DNA from: an uncultured Oscillospiraceae bacterium | GTDB taxonomy: Bacteria; Bacillota; Clostridia; Oscillospirales; Oscillospiraceae | Direction: 5' to 3' | Length of the DNA stretch: 64,000 nucleotides | Assembly: GCA_934589525.1 (NCBI GenBank) | Contig: CAKTOB010000007.1 | Coordinates: 31,617-95,616, forward strand | Part shown: piece after piece, positions 27,411-36,253 of the stretch | Position numbering within the stretch: position 1 is the first letter of the stretch | How the letters are laid out: each line of letters starts with the position of its first letter | Notes under the pieces: model-generated | The model's database searches: none | What the model saw: the letters and a program-made list of their open reading frames with translations, nothing else | Told to the model about the DNA's origin: nothing | Made by a program: the position numbers and the translations under genes

Positions 27411-27586
27411 AAATCCATGGAGGTTTGGCAATGTTGCATGTGTCTGTTTCTTTTGCGGCATGGCGCGTCTGGGCTTGGCGGTCTTGGGACGAGCTTACAT
27501 TGTCATGCCCGGATTTTTGAGGAGAATTCTCAAAAGAGGAAAAGGAATGATCGGTGTAGGCCATGAATGGGTCTGCACCGTTTTTT
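27411..27586 (+). ncRNA. Candidate small RNA (~175 nt), family not recognised
   Basis: The unit has its own promoter (27376-27404) and ends in a strong terminator (27552-27586), and trpS has a separate promoter after it. This argues for a free-standing RNA rather than a trpS leader. Possible pairings: 27412-27416 AATCC with GGATT (27511-27515), GGCAATG (27427-27433) with CATTGTC (27498-27504), CGTCT with GGACG (27456-27460 with 27487-27491), and a hairpin at 27514-27534. Length and isolation would suit 6S RNA, but I cannot confirm its conserved bubble. No T-box sequence (AGGGTGGNACCGCG) is present. A short in-frame ORF here starts inside the -10 and is not believed. Confidence 0.6.
27552..27586 (+). 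terminator. Terminator of small RNA unit
   Basis: The 11-bp stem (27552-27562 with 27570-27580, two G-T pairs) has a 7-base loop and is followed by six T. Confidence 0.88.
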
Positions 27587-27601
27587 ATTCTGAGAATCTC
27601 C

Positions 27602-27630
27602 TTGCACAACAACCGTTCATGTGATAAAAT
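27602..27630 (+). promoter_or_regulatory. Promoter of trpS
   Basis: TTGCAC (27602-27607), a 17-base spacer and TAAAAT (27625-27630) preceded by TGA. It lies 16 bases beyond the small RNA terminator and 30 bases before the trpS start. Confidence 0.8.
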
Positions 27631-27659
27631 GAAAAAAATTGAAAAAGGAAGCGTTTGTT

Positions 27660-28676
27660 ATGAGTGAAATAATACAGGAGAAGAAAAGAATGCTCTCCGG
27701 CATCAAGCCCTCCGGAGACCTGACCCTAGGCAGCTACCTGGGTGCCGTTAAAAACTGGGCGGAGCGGGCTGACGACTACGACTGCTTTTACTTCATGGCG
27801 GACCTCCATGCCATTACCGTCCGGCAGAACCCGGCGGACCTGCGGCGGCGGACCTTGGAGCAGCTGGCCCAGTACATTGCCTGCGGCCTGGACCCGGAGA
27901 AAAACACCCTGTTCATCCAGAGCCACGTCCACCAGCATGCGGAGCTGGGTTGGGTGCTCCAGTGCTACTCTATGTTCGGTGAGCTCAGCCGTATGACCCA
28001 GTTCAAAGACAAGTCCGCTAAAAATGCCGACAACATCAACGGCGGCCTGTTTTCCTATCCCAGCCTGATGGCGGCGGACATTCTGCTGTACCAGCCGGAC
28101 CTGGTGCCCGTAGGGGAAGATCAGAAGCAGCATGTGGAGCTGTGCCACACCATTGCCCGGCGCTTTAACGGCGTTTATGGGGATGTCTTCAAGATGCCGG
28201 AGCCCTTTGTTCCCAAGGTCGGCGCCCGGATCATGAGCCTGACCAATCCCGCCGCCAAGATGAGCAAGTCCGAAAACGACGATACGGGCCGTGTCATCAT
28301 CATGGACACCCCCGAGACCATCATGCGCCAGTTCAAGCGGGCCATTACCGACTCCGATACGGAAAACTGCGTCCGCTACGACAAGGAGAACAAGCCCGGT
28401 GTCAGCAACCTCATGACCATTTACTCCGCCTGCACCGGCAAGAGTTTTGAGGAGATCGAGCGGGAGTTTGCGGGGCAGGGCTACGGTGCCTTCAAGCCCG
28501 CGGTAGGCGAAGCCGTGGTAGAGACCCTGCGGCCCATCCGGGAGGAGTCCACCCGCATCATGAAGGATAAGGCCTACCTGGAGCAGGTCTACAAGGCCGG
28601 TGCCGAAAAGGCCAGCTATGTGGCGGAAAAGACCCTGCGGAAAGTCTACAAAAAAGTTGGCTTTGTGGCCAAATAA
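27660..28676 (+). CDS. trpS: Tryptophan-tRNA ligase
   Basis: This 338-residue protein starts at ATG 27660 behind AAAAAGGAAG; an upstream in-frame extension to 27639 would lie too close to the promoter. The class I signatures are GIKPSGDLTLGSYLGA (HIGH type) and AAKMSKSEND (KMSKS). It charges tRNA-Trp. No T-box is present, so regulation through tRNA-Trp by that route is not supported. It is a single-gene unit, ending in a hairpin shared with the convergent gene. Confidence 0.96.
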   Translation: MSEIIQEKKRMLSGIKPSGDLTLGSYLGAVKNWAERADDYDCFYFMADLHAITVRQNPADLRRRTLEQLAQYIACGLDPEKNTLFIQSHVHQHAELGWVLQCYSMFGELSRMTQFKDKSAKNADNINGGLFSYPSLMAADILLYQPDLVPVGEDQKQHVELCHTIARRFNGVYGDVFKMPEPFVPKVGARIMSLTNPAAKMSKSENDDTGRVIIMDTPETIMRQFKRAITDSDTENCVRYDKENKPGVSNLMTIYSACTGKSFEEIEREFAGQGYGAFKPAVGEAVVETLRPIREESTRIMKDKAYLEQVYKAGAEKASYVAEKTLRKVYKKVGFVAK

Positions 28677-28681
28677 ACAAC

Positions 28682-28706
28682 AAATGCCCGGCTCAGCCGG
28701 GCATTT
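28682..28706. terminator. Hairpin terminator between trpS and convergent gene
   Basis: A perfect 11-bp stem (28682-28692 with 28696-28706) has a TCA loop. The bases after it are T-rich but broken on both strands, so it may serve both genes with moderate strength. Confidence 0.75.
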
Positions 28707-28722
28707 AAGTGTTTATAGGGGT

Positions 28723-30027
28723 TTACAGTGTGACCAGACCCGCGTTTACCATTTCCTGCAGGCTCATGAGGATACCCAGCTTTGCGTGATACCAGGTCAG
28801 ACCGCCCTGGAAATACACGGCGTAGGGCTCCCGGATGGGGCCGTCGGCGGAGAGCTCAATGGAGGAGCCCTGGACGAAGGCACCGGCCGCCATGATCACC
28901 TGGCTGTCATACCCGGGCATATCCCAGGGCAGGGGGGTGGCGAAGGAATCCACGGGAGCCGCTTCCTGAATGCCCTTGCAGAAGGCCACCATGGCCTGTT
29001 CGCTGCCCAGCTCCACGGCCTGGATAATATCATGCCGGGATTCCGTGGCGTTGGGAACACAGTGGTAGCCCAGGGGCTCGTAGAGGTTGGCGGCAAAGAC
29101 CGCACCCTTTTCCGCACCGGCCACCACCGTGGGGGCCAGGAAGAAGCCCTGGAACAGGTCCTTCATAAGGCCTAAGTTGGCACCGACCTCCTGTCCCAAT
29201 CCGGGGGCAGAGAGCCGGTAAGCGCAGCGGGAGACGCATTTTTCCGTACCGCAGATGTAGCCGCCGATGGGAGCCAGACCGCCGCCGGGGTTCTTGATGA
29301 GGGAGCCTACCACCATGTCCGCCCCCACGTCCGAGGGCTCCATGATCTCCACAAACTCGCCGTAGCAGTTGTCCACCATCACGGTCACATCGCTCTTGCA
29401 CTCTTTGCAGAAGGCGATGAGCTTGCCGATTTGGGCTACAGAGAAGCTGGGCCGGGTGGCGTAGCCCTTGGAGCGCTGAATGGTGATCAGCTTGGTTTTT
29501 TCGTTGATGACCTTTTTGATGCCGTCGTAATCAAAGTCCCCGTCGGGAAGCAGGTCTACCTGCCGGTAGTGAACACCGTACTCCGCCAGAGAGCAGGGGC
29601 TTTCCCGGATGCCGATGACCTCCTGCAAGGTGTCATAGGGCATGCCCACGGGAGAGAGCAACTCGTCACCGGGCAGCAGATTGGCGCTGAGGGCGACGGT
29701 CAGGGCATGGGTGCCGCAGGTGATCTGGGGCCGCACCAGGGCGGCCTCCGTGTGGAACACATCGGCGTAGACCTTTTCCAGAGTATCCCGGCCCAGGTCA
29801 TCGTAGCCGTAGCCGGTGGTGGTGGTAAAGCAGGCGGCGGATACCCGGTTTTTCTGCATGGCGGACAAAACCTTGGCCTGATTGTACTCCGCCACCGCGT
29901 CAATGGCGGCAAAGCGCTCACGCAGCCGCTCCAGAGCCTTTTCGCCGTAGGCGTAGACCCCGGGAGAAACGCCCATTTCCATATACATATTTATAAGTTC
30001 TTCCAAAAAATTCACGCTTTCTTTCAT
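28723..30027 (-). CDS. Methionine-gamma-lyase-like PLP enzyme (aluminium-resistance protein family)
   Basis: This is a 434-residue protein if the first ATG is used. That ATG is only about ten bases from the predicted transcription start and has no ribosome-binding site; ATG 29988 (GGAAG upstream) is an alternative, giving 421 residues. Fold type I PLP features are present: TCGTHALTVAL, VMVDNCYGEFVE with the cofactor Asp, and IQRSKGY with the likely Schiff-base lysine. The family (PF06838, YnbB) was named after an aluminium-resistance phenotype and is annotated as methionine gamma-lyase-like; the true substrate is uncertain. Confidence 0.88.
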   Translation of the reverse strand: MKESVNFLEELINMYMEMGVSPGVYAYGEKALERLRERFAAIDAVAEYNQAKVLSAMQKNRVSAACFTTTTGYGYDDLGRDTLEKVYADVFHTEAALVRPQITCGTHALTVALSANLLPGDELLSPVGMPYDTLQEVIGIRESPCSLAEYGVHYRQVDLLPDGDFDYDGIKKVINEKTKLITIQRSKGYATRPSFSVAQIGKLIAFCKECKSDVTVMVDNCYGEFVEIMEPSDVGADMVVGSLIKNPGGGLAPIGGYICGTEKCVSRCAYRLSAPGLGQEVGANLGLMKDLFQGFFLAPTVVAGAEKGAVFAANLYEPLGYHCVPNATESRHDIIQAVELGSEQAMVAFCKGIQEAAPVDSFATPLPWDMPGYDSQVIMAAGAFVQGSSIELSADGPIREPYAVYFQGGLTWYHAKLGILMSLQEMVNAGLVTL

Positions 30028-30043
30028 TTTTTACACTTTGAGC

Positions 30044-30072
30044 ATTATATGAAAAATACCCGCAAAAGTCAA
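30044..30072 (-). promoter_or_regulatory. Promoter of methionine-gamma-lyase-like gene
   Basis: On the minus strand TTGACT (30067-30072), a 17-base spacer and TATAAT (30044-30049): eleven of twelve consensus positions. Confidence 0.88.
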
Positions 30073-30084
30073 GGGATTTCCCAT

Positions 30085-30115
30085 AAAAAGACCCCGCAGA
30101 AGGTTTTCTGCGGGG
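30085..30115 (-). terminator. Rho-independent terminator of zinc metallopeptidase gene
   Basis: On the minus strand a perfect 10-bp stem (30106-30115 with 30092-30101) with a 4-base loop is followed by a T run (30085-30089, after TC). Confidence 0.9.
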
Positions 30116-30122
30116 AAAAAGC

Positions 30123-30845
30123 TTAATCGTTTCTACGGTTTCCACGGTTGCCGAAAAGGATGATGAGCCGCAGCAGCTGGGCAAGGGCCGTGGCTGTGGC
30201 GGCCACATAGGTCAGCGCCGCTGCCCGCAGGGTCTTCCTGGCCCCCTGCTGCTCGTCCTCGGTCAGAAGCCCTGTTTGAGAAATGGCCACCATGGCCCGG
30301 TGGCTGGCGTCAAATTCCACGGGAAGGGTCACCAGCTGGAATACCAAAGACAGGCCAAAACAGGCAATGCCCAGATACACCAGGGCGTAGGAAAGTTCTC
30401 CCAGAGAGGAGAACAGCAGACCCGCCAGAATCAGAGGCATGGCCAGCTTGGAGCCCAAGTTGGTGGCGGGGATCACCGCCGCCCGCACCCGCATGGGGGC
30501 GTAGTCCTGGGCATACTGCACAGCGTGTCCCGCCTCGTGACAGGCAACGCCGATGGCCGCGGTGGAGGTGCTGCCGTAAACGTCATCGGACAGCCGGATC
30601 ACATTGGTCCGGGGGTCAAAGTGGTCCGTCAGGCTCCCGCTGATGCGCTCCACCCGAACGCCGGTAACGCCGTTGGCGGAGAGCACCTGGGCGGCGGCCT
30701 GGGCACCGGTCAGCCCTCTGCGGGAGAACTGCTTGGAATACCGCTTAAAAGTGCTGTTTACATTGGCACTGGCCCAGAGGGACAGGATCACGCAGGGCAG
30801 TACCAGAACCACATAGGTCCAGTCAAAACCGTAATAGTAGGGCAT
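30123..30845 (-). CDS. Membrane zinc metallopeptidase (YugP-like)
   Basis: This 240-residue protein starts at ATG 30845 behind AAGGAGTGG; an ATG 21 bases earlier lacks this site. The zinc-binding motif HEAGH is in IGVACHEAGHAVQYAQ, with membrane helices at the N-terminus and in the C-terminal half. This matches the neutral zinc metallopeptidase family PF04298, found in many Firmicutes. Its substrate is unknown. It has its own promoter and terminator. Confidence 0.93.
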   Translation of the reverse strand: MPYYYGFDWTYVVLVLPCVILSLWASANVNSTFKRYSKQFSRRGLTGAQAAAQVLSANGVTGVRVERISGSLTDHFDPRTNVIRLSDDVYGSTSTAAIGVACHEAGHAVQYAQDYAPMRVRAAVIPATNLGSKLAMPLILAGLLFSSLGELSYALVYLGIACFGLSLVFQLVTLPVEFDASHRAMVAISQTGLLTEDEQQGARKTLRAAALTYVAATATALAQLLRLIILFGNRGNRRND

Positions 30846-30875
30846 AAAACCACTCCTTGCATTCATTGTGGCATC

Positions 30876-30904
30876 ATTTTACCCTAAAACACAGGAAAAG
30901 GCAA
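30876..30904 (-). promoter_or_regulatory. Promoter of zinc metallopeptidase gene
   Basis: On the minus strand TTGCCT (30899-30904), a 17-base spacer and TAAAAT (30876-30881). Confidence 0.75.
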
Positions 30905-31001
30905 GGCTTCCCGGGGTGGAAGAAAAGAAGAAATTGTAAACATTCTGCGTTAGAGCTTTCACAATAATTCATACTTTGTTCATTTATTGAGAGGGCGGTA
31001 C

Positions 31002-31010
31002 TGGTATACT
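31002..31010 (+). promoter_or_regulatory. Extended -10 promoter of AI-2E family gene
   Basis: TGG followed by TATACT (31005-31010). The -35 region (ATTTAT) is weak. The resulting leader is about 115 bases and contains a hairpin (8 bp, GGACAGC/GCTGTCC core, about 31051-31083) without a T run. No known riboswitch was recognised in it. Confidence 0.55.
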
Positions 31011-31132
31011 GAATAAGATGATTCGTGTGGACCTCCATAGCTTTTTGCTGCCGGACAGCGGCTCCTGATTTGGAAGCTGTCCGCCCTGCCAATTTGATGA
31101 AGCGTCCCAAACAGAAATGAGTTGATGTATCG

Positions 31133-32347
31133 TTGAGAGACCCCAGTAAGGAAAAATATTTTTACTCCATGATTGCAGGATTTGGCGCCATCAGCCTCAG
31201 TGTGCTGCTGTTCTTCTTCCTGTACCGGCTGCAAGGCATCGGCGCGGTGCTGTCGAACCTCAGCACCATTCTGGCCCCCTTTATTTACGGCGGTGTCATT
31301 GCCTATCTGCTCCGGCCCATGTGCAATGCCCTGGAGGCCTTTTTCCAGCTCCGGCTGCCGAAAAAGATCCGCCGGTTCTCCAATGCCTTTGCGGTGGCCT
31401 TTTCCCTGCTGGTGGGCATTTTGGTGGTCTACGCCCTGATCACCATGGTGGTCCCTCAGCTGCTGCAGAGCATCGAGATGCTGTGGAATGCCCTGCCCGG
31501 CAAGGCAGACCAGCTGCTCAGTTGGGCCACGGCCACCTTTGGCGAGGACGAACGGCTGGTGCAGTTCTATCGGAACAATTACGAGAATTACTTTGCGGAT
31601 ATTGAAAAATGGGTCCAGTCCAAAGTAATGCCCCAGGTCACCAGCCTGGTCACCAACCTGGGCACCAGCGTGTGGCGGGTCATGACATTCCTCTATAACA
31701 TTCTGATCGGTCTCATTGTGGCCATCTATGTCCTCCATGGTCGGAAGCGCTTCGGCAAGCAAGCCAGGCTCTTGGTTCGCAGTATGTTTCCGGACCGCTG
31801 GTCGGACCTCATCTTGCAGGAGGTGGCCTTTATTGACCGGATGTTTGCGGGCTTTATTGACGGCAAGATCATGGACTCGGCCATTATCGGCGTTCTGTGC
31901 TATATCGGCTGTACCATTTTGCGGATCCCCAACACGTTGCTTGTTTCGGTCCTGGTGGGCGTTACCAATATCATCCCCTTCTTCGGCCCGGTGATCGGCG
32001 CGGTGCCCGCAACGCTGCTGATTCTGATCGAAAGCCCTATCAAGGCGCTGTGGTTCGTGGTTTGGATTCTGGTGCTGCAGCAGCTGGACGGCAACGTCAT
32101 CGGCCCCAAGATCCTGGGCAACCGCACCGGCCTTTCCGGCTTCTGGGTCATGTTTGCCATTATCCTCTTCGGCGGCCTCTGGGGCGTTGTGGGCATGGTC
32201 ATCTGCGTGCCCCTCTTTGCGGTGATCTATGATCTGATCCGCCGCCTGGTTCGCCGTGGACTGCGCAAAAGAGACCACATGGAGCTGTGGGACGATTATC
32301 GCGCCCAGTTCCCCGATTCCGGAGCAGACAGCTCCAAATCCTCCTGA
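31133..32347 (+). CDS. AI-2E family permease
   Basis: This is a 404-residue polytopic membrane protein. The TTG at 31133 is the only good in-frame start after a stop at 31118; an internal ATG at 31169 would cut into the first helix. About seven to eight membrane helices and the family stretch GVTNIIPFFGPVIGAVPATLL place it in PF01594. Members include TqsA and sodium/proton antiporters; the name does not prove autoinducer-2 export. nrdG follows 17 bases after the stop. Confidence 0.88.
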   Translation: MRDPSKEKYFYSMIAGFGAISLSVLLFFFLYRLQGIGAVLSNLSTILAPFIYGGVIAYLLRPMCNALEAFFQLRLPKKIRRFSNAFAVAFSLLVGILVVYALITMVVPQLLQSIEMLWNALPGKADQLLSWATATFGEDERLVQFYRNNYENYFADIEKWVQSKVMPQVTSLVTNLGTSVWRVMTFLYNILIGLIVAIYVLHGRKRFGKQARLLVRSMFPDRWSDLILQEVAFIDRMFAGFIDGKIMDSAIIGVLCYIGCTILRIPNTLLVSVLVGVTNIIPFFGPVIGAVPATLLILIESPIKALWFVVWILVLQQLDGNVIGPKILGNRTGLSGFWVMFAIILFGGLWGVVGMVICVPLFAVIYDLIRRLVRRGLRKRDHMELWDDYRAQFPDSGADSSKSS

Positions 32348-32364
32348 AAAGAAGGTTTTGATTT

Positions 32365-32922
32365 ATGAATTATGCGGTTATTAAGAACTGTGACATTGCC
32401 AATGGGCCCGGTGTACGGGTGAGCCTGTTTGTCTCCGGCTGCACTCACCACTGTAAGGGCTGCTTTAATGAGGTGGCCTGGGACTTTCGGTATGGCGAGC
32501 CCTTTACAGCCGAAACCGCCCAAAAGATTTTGGAGCTGATGAAGCCTGACTTCATCCAGGGCCTGACCCTTCTGGGGGGGGAGCCCTTTGAGCCCCAAAA
32601 CCAGGGGCCTTTGGCAGAGCTCGTGGCGGCGGTCCGGGAGGCCTATCCCCAAAAGAGCATCTGGGCCTTCTCCGGCTACACCTATGAAAAAATCACCTCC
32701 CACACCTTGGGAGACTGGAGCACCACCGAGCGCTTTTTGAAAAACATCGATGTGCTGGTGGACGGGCCCTTTGTAGAGGCGCAGAAAAATCTCTCCCTGC
32801 GTTTCCGGGGCTCCGAGAACCAAAGACTCATTGACGTTCCTGCCAGCCGTCAGGCGGGGCAGGTCGTGCTGTGGCAGGACTGGCAGGCCCAGGGAAGGGG
32901 AATGAAAGAATGGAAAAAGTAG
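32365..32922 (+). CDS. nrdG: Anaerobic ribonucleotide reductase activating protein
   Basis: This 185-residue radical-SAM protein starts at ATG behind AAAAGAAGG. The cluster motif CTHHCKGC is near residues 27-34, and the SAM-binding GGEP motif is in LTLLGGEPFEPQ. NrdG puts the glycyl radical on NrdD so that ribonucleotides can be reduced without oxygen. nrdD is usually adjacent but is not in this window. The 3' end overlaps dut by 13 bases. Confidence 0.94.
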   Translation: MNYAVIKNCDIANGPGVRVSLFVSGCTHHCKGCFNEVAWDFRYGEPFTAETAQKILELMKPDFIQGLTLLGGEPFEPQNQGPLAELVAAVREAYPQKSIWAFSGYTYEKITSHTLGDWSTTERFLKNIDVLVDGPFVEAQKNLSLRFRGSENQRLIDVPASRQAGQVVLWQDWQAQGRGMKEWKK

Positions 32923-33347
32923 CGGTAAAGAAATTGCGGCCCGGAGCAAAAATGCCCACCTTCGGCTCCCGGGAAGCGGCAGGCGCGGACCTGTACGCCT
33001 GCCTGGAGGAGCCAGTGACCATCGAGCCGGGGAAGACGGTGTTTCTCCCCACGGGCCTTTCCATGGCCCTGCCCAAGGGCTATGTGGGCCTGGTGTATGC
33101 CCGCAGCGGTCTGGCCTGCAAGCAGGACCTGGCCCCTGCCAACAAGGTGGGAGTCATCGACAGCGACTACCGGGGGGAGTTTATGATCGCCCTCCACAAC
33201 CACGGCACCGAACCCAGAGTGGTTGAACACGGTGACCGGATCGCCCAGCTGGTGGTGACCCCGGTGATCCAGCCGGATTATTATGAAGCCGACACCCTGG
33301 ACGACACCGCCCGAGGAACCGGCGGCTTTGGCTCCACCGGGAAATAA
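32910..33347 (+). CDS. dut: dUTP diphosphatase
   Basis: This 145-residue protein starts at ATG 32910, inside the end of nrdG, behind AGGGAAGGGG. The five trimeric dUTPase motifs are visible, among them GADLYA, ARSGLA, GVIDSDYRGEF, RIAQLVV and RGTGGFGSTG. It hydrolyses dUTP to dUMP, which keeps uracil out of DNA and feeds thymidylate synthesis. Coupling with nrdG fits a deoxynucleotide supply unit. Confidence 0.96.
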   Translation: MEKVAVKKLRPGAKMPTFGSREAAGADLYACLEEPVTIEPGKTVFLPTGLSMALPKGYVGLVYARSGLACKQDLAPANKVGVIDSDYRGEFMIALHNHGTEPRVVEHGDRIAQLVVTPVIQPDYYEADTLDDTARGTGGFGSTGK

Positions 33348-33355
33348 ATACCATA

Positions 33356-33400
33356 AAAAGGCTGCCTCCGATGATTTTTCAATCATAAGAGGCAGCTTTT
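33356..33400. terminator. Bidirectional terminator between dut and yafQ
   Basis: GCTGCCTC (33361-33368) pairs with 33389-33396, and an inner ATGATT/AATCAT stem extends it. T runs flank it on both strands. Confidence 0.88.
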
Positions 33401-33682
33401 CTATTTTTTGAATAACTCTGAGTGGGAACCAAGCCGATAAAGCATCAGCACTAAAATGTTGTTCTGGATTTCATAAATCAGAAGCCAGTCCGGTTCAATG
33501 TGGCATTCACGAGTTCCTTTATAATTGCCGGTCAATTCGTGGTCTCTATATTTTGCATCCAATCTGCCGCCGTTTGCAAGAATGTCGATCACTTCAAATA
33601 GCTGCTCTAAATTCTTTTTCTGCTTTTTGGCAAGCTTTAAATCCTTTTTGAACTGGCTGGTAAACTGTATATCATATTTCAT
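33401..33682 (-). CDS. yafQ: YafQ-family mRNA interferase toxin
   Basis: This 93-residue protein of the RelE/ParE superfamily overlaps the antitoxin gene by four bases. The catalytic set known from E. coli YafQ is present: His48 (RDHEL), His61 and Asp65 (CHIEPDW), and His87 (GSHSELF). YafQ cleaves mRNA in the ribosome. The intact catalytic residues suggest an active toxin. Confidence 0.94.
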   Translation of the reverse strand: MKYDIQFTSQFKKDLKLAKKQKKNLEQLFEVIDILANGGRLDAKYRDHELTGNYKGTRECHIEPDWLLIYEIQNNILVLMLYRLGSHSELFKK

Positions 33683-33951
33683 ACGTCCAGTGCTGCTTTC
33701 AGTGCATCCATGCTGGAATATCTTGGTGCGGAGGGGTCAGCCAGAAGCCTTTTTCCTTCTGCAATGGCAGCTGCTGTTTTTTCGTTGGGTACATCCAGCT
33801 TTAACTCAAAGGGAATCCCATGCTCTCGAATCGCGGTTCTCAGAAACATATTTATTGCAGTGGTCATATTGAGCCCCAGCTCGTTAAAAATCTCTTCCGC
33901 CTGGTCTTTGATGGCCTTGTCCGTTCTGATATTCAGGTTTGTTGTTGCCAT
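33679..33951 (-). CDS. dinJ: DinJ/RelB-family antitoxin
   Basis: This 90-residue protein starts behind GGAGGTGC. The N-terminal ribbon-helix-helix (MATTNLNIRTDKAIKDQAEE and ELGLNMTTAINMFL) matches DinJ; the C-terminal tail should wrap the toxin. Antitoxin-first order and the 4-base overlap are typical. Two direct repeats over the promoter are a likely operator for self-repression. Confidence 0.94.
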   Translation of the reverse strand: MATTNLNIRTDKAIKDQAEEIFNELGLNMTTAINMFLRTAIREHGIPFELKLDVPNEKTAAAIAEGKRLLADPSAPRYSSMDALKAALDV

Positions 33952-33975
33952 ATAAAAGCACCTCCATTCAAGAAT

Positions 33976-34004
33976 AGTATATGTAAAAGTTCGGCACTTG
34001 TCAA
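33976..34004 (-). promoter_or_regulatory. Promoter of dinJ-yafQ
   Basis: On the minus strand a perfect TTGACA (33999-34004), a 17-base spacer and TATACT (33976-33981). Confidence 0.9.
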
Positions 34005-34020
34005 TATATTGTCAATATAT
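33999..34020 (-). promoter_or_regulatory. Tandem 11-bp direct repeat over -35, probable DinJ operator
   Basis: TGTCAATATAT occurs twice with no gap (33999-34009 and 34010-34020). The first copy includes the -35 of the toxin-antitoxin promoter. Ribbon-helix-helix antitoxins bind short repeats of this size. Confidence 0.6.
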
Positions 34021-34074
34021 TAGCTGTAAAGATTCTGTGACGGCCGGTTGTTCTGCGTGCCATCGAATAAATGT

Positions 34075-34107
34075 ATCCCCTTCCGAAAAAACGGAAGGGG
34101 ATCTTTT

Positions 34108-34109
<2 letters not shown>
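34075..34109. terminator. Hairpin terminator at asnS 3' end
   Basis: A perfect 11-bp stem (34075-34085 with 34092-34102) has an A6 loop. A T run follows on the plus strand; on the minus strand, where asnS ends, the following bases are only loosely T-rich. Confidence 0.7.
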
Positions 34110-35499
<1,390 letters not shown>

Positions 35500-35537
35500 A
35501 GGAATAAAACCCTCTCTCTCGCTGAAAATATAGGCTA

Positions 35538-35566
35538 AGTATACGCTAAATCGGCGGAATTTACAA
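35538..35566 (-). promoter_or_regulatory. Promoter of asnS
   Basis: On the minus strand TTGTAA (35561-35566), a 17-base spacer and TATACT (35538-35543). Confidence 0.82.
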
Positions 35567-35616
35567 GAGCAAAAGGAAAAATTTATTGAAATTTCCAAAA
35601 AAATATGGGATGATGG

Positions 35617-35642
35617 TGTAACCAACGGGTTTAAAAAACGTC
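35617..35642 (+). promoter_or_regulatory. ECF-type promoter of second sigma/anti-sigma pair
   Basis: TGTAAC (35617-35622), a 16-base spacer and CGTC (35639-35642) match the general ECF promoter form (AAC box at -35, CGT at -10). It lies 53 bases before an ECF sigma gene. Confidence 0.68.
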
Positions 35643-35695
35643 TTGATAGGTGTAAGGCCCTTACAGCAATAGAAAATCAATCAGGAGGTGCGGGA

Positions 35696-36253
35696 ATGGA
35701 AGACAGCGGCATTATTAATCTTTTCTTCTCCCGGTCAGAAAGCGCAATTCAGGAAGTCCATGAAAAATACGGACATTTCTGCTATAAAATCGCCTGGAAC
35801 ATTCTGGAAAACCGGGAGGATTCCGAAGAAAGCGTCAACGATACATATCTAAGTGCCTGGCGAAGCATCCCTCCCACAAGGCCCAAAAAACTTGCCGCCT
35901 ACTTGGCAAAGCTCACTCGGCACCATGCCCTGGACTGCTGGCGCAAAAGAAACACCGAAAAACGGGGTAGCGGGGAAACGGCCCTGGCCTTGGAGGAGCT
36001 GGAAGACTGCCTGTCCGGCGGTGATACCACCCAGGCAGCGCTCATGGGCAAGCAGCTGCAAGAGGCCCTGGACCGGTTCCTGGAAGAGCTGCCCAAGAAC
36101 GAGCGGATGATTTTTGTAGCCCGGTATTGGTATCTCTATTCCGTAAAGGAAATTGCCCGGCGTACCGGGGCTTCCGAGAGCAGGATCAAGACCCAGCTGT
36201 TTCGCACCCGCAACCGATTGAGATTCTTTCTGCAAAAGGAGGAGCTATTGTGA
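35696..36253 (+). CDS. ECF-type RNA polymerase sigma factor (module 2)
   Basis: This 185-residue protein starts at ATG behind TCAGGAGGTG. Region 2 (about 20-85, ENREDSEESVNDTYLSAW) and region 4 (about 125-180, RYWYLYSVKEIARRTGASES) are clear. It should recognise ECF promoters such as the one just upstream. It overlaps the following membrane protein gene, its likely anti-sigma factor. Confidence 0.93.
   Translation: MEDSGIINLFFSRSESAIQEVHEKYGHFCYKIAWNILENREDSEESVNDTYLSAWRSIPPTRPKKLAAYLAKLTRHHALDCWRKRNTEKRGSGETALALEELEDCLSGGDTTQAALMGKQLQEALDRFLEELPKNERMIFVARYWYLYSVKEIARRTGASESRIKTQLFRTRNRLRFFLQKEELL

Noticed and set aside
27411..27600. T-box riboswitch before trpS
   Set aside because: No AGGGTGGNACCGCG-type antiterminator is present and trpS has its own promoter beyond the terminator. 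GGGTCTGCACCG is only a chance likeness.
27403..27624. A small protein (about 73 residues) in the region of the candidate RNA
   Set aside because: Its ATG lies inside the -10 box, no ribosome-binding site exists, and the frame runs through the terminator stem and the trpS promoter.
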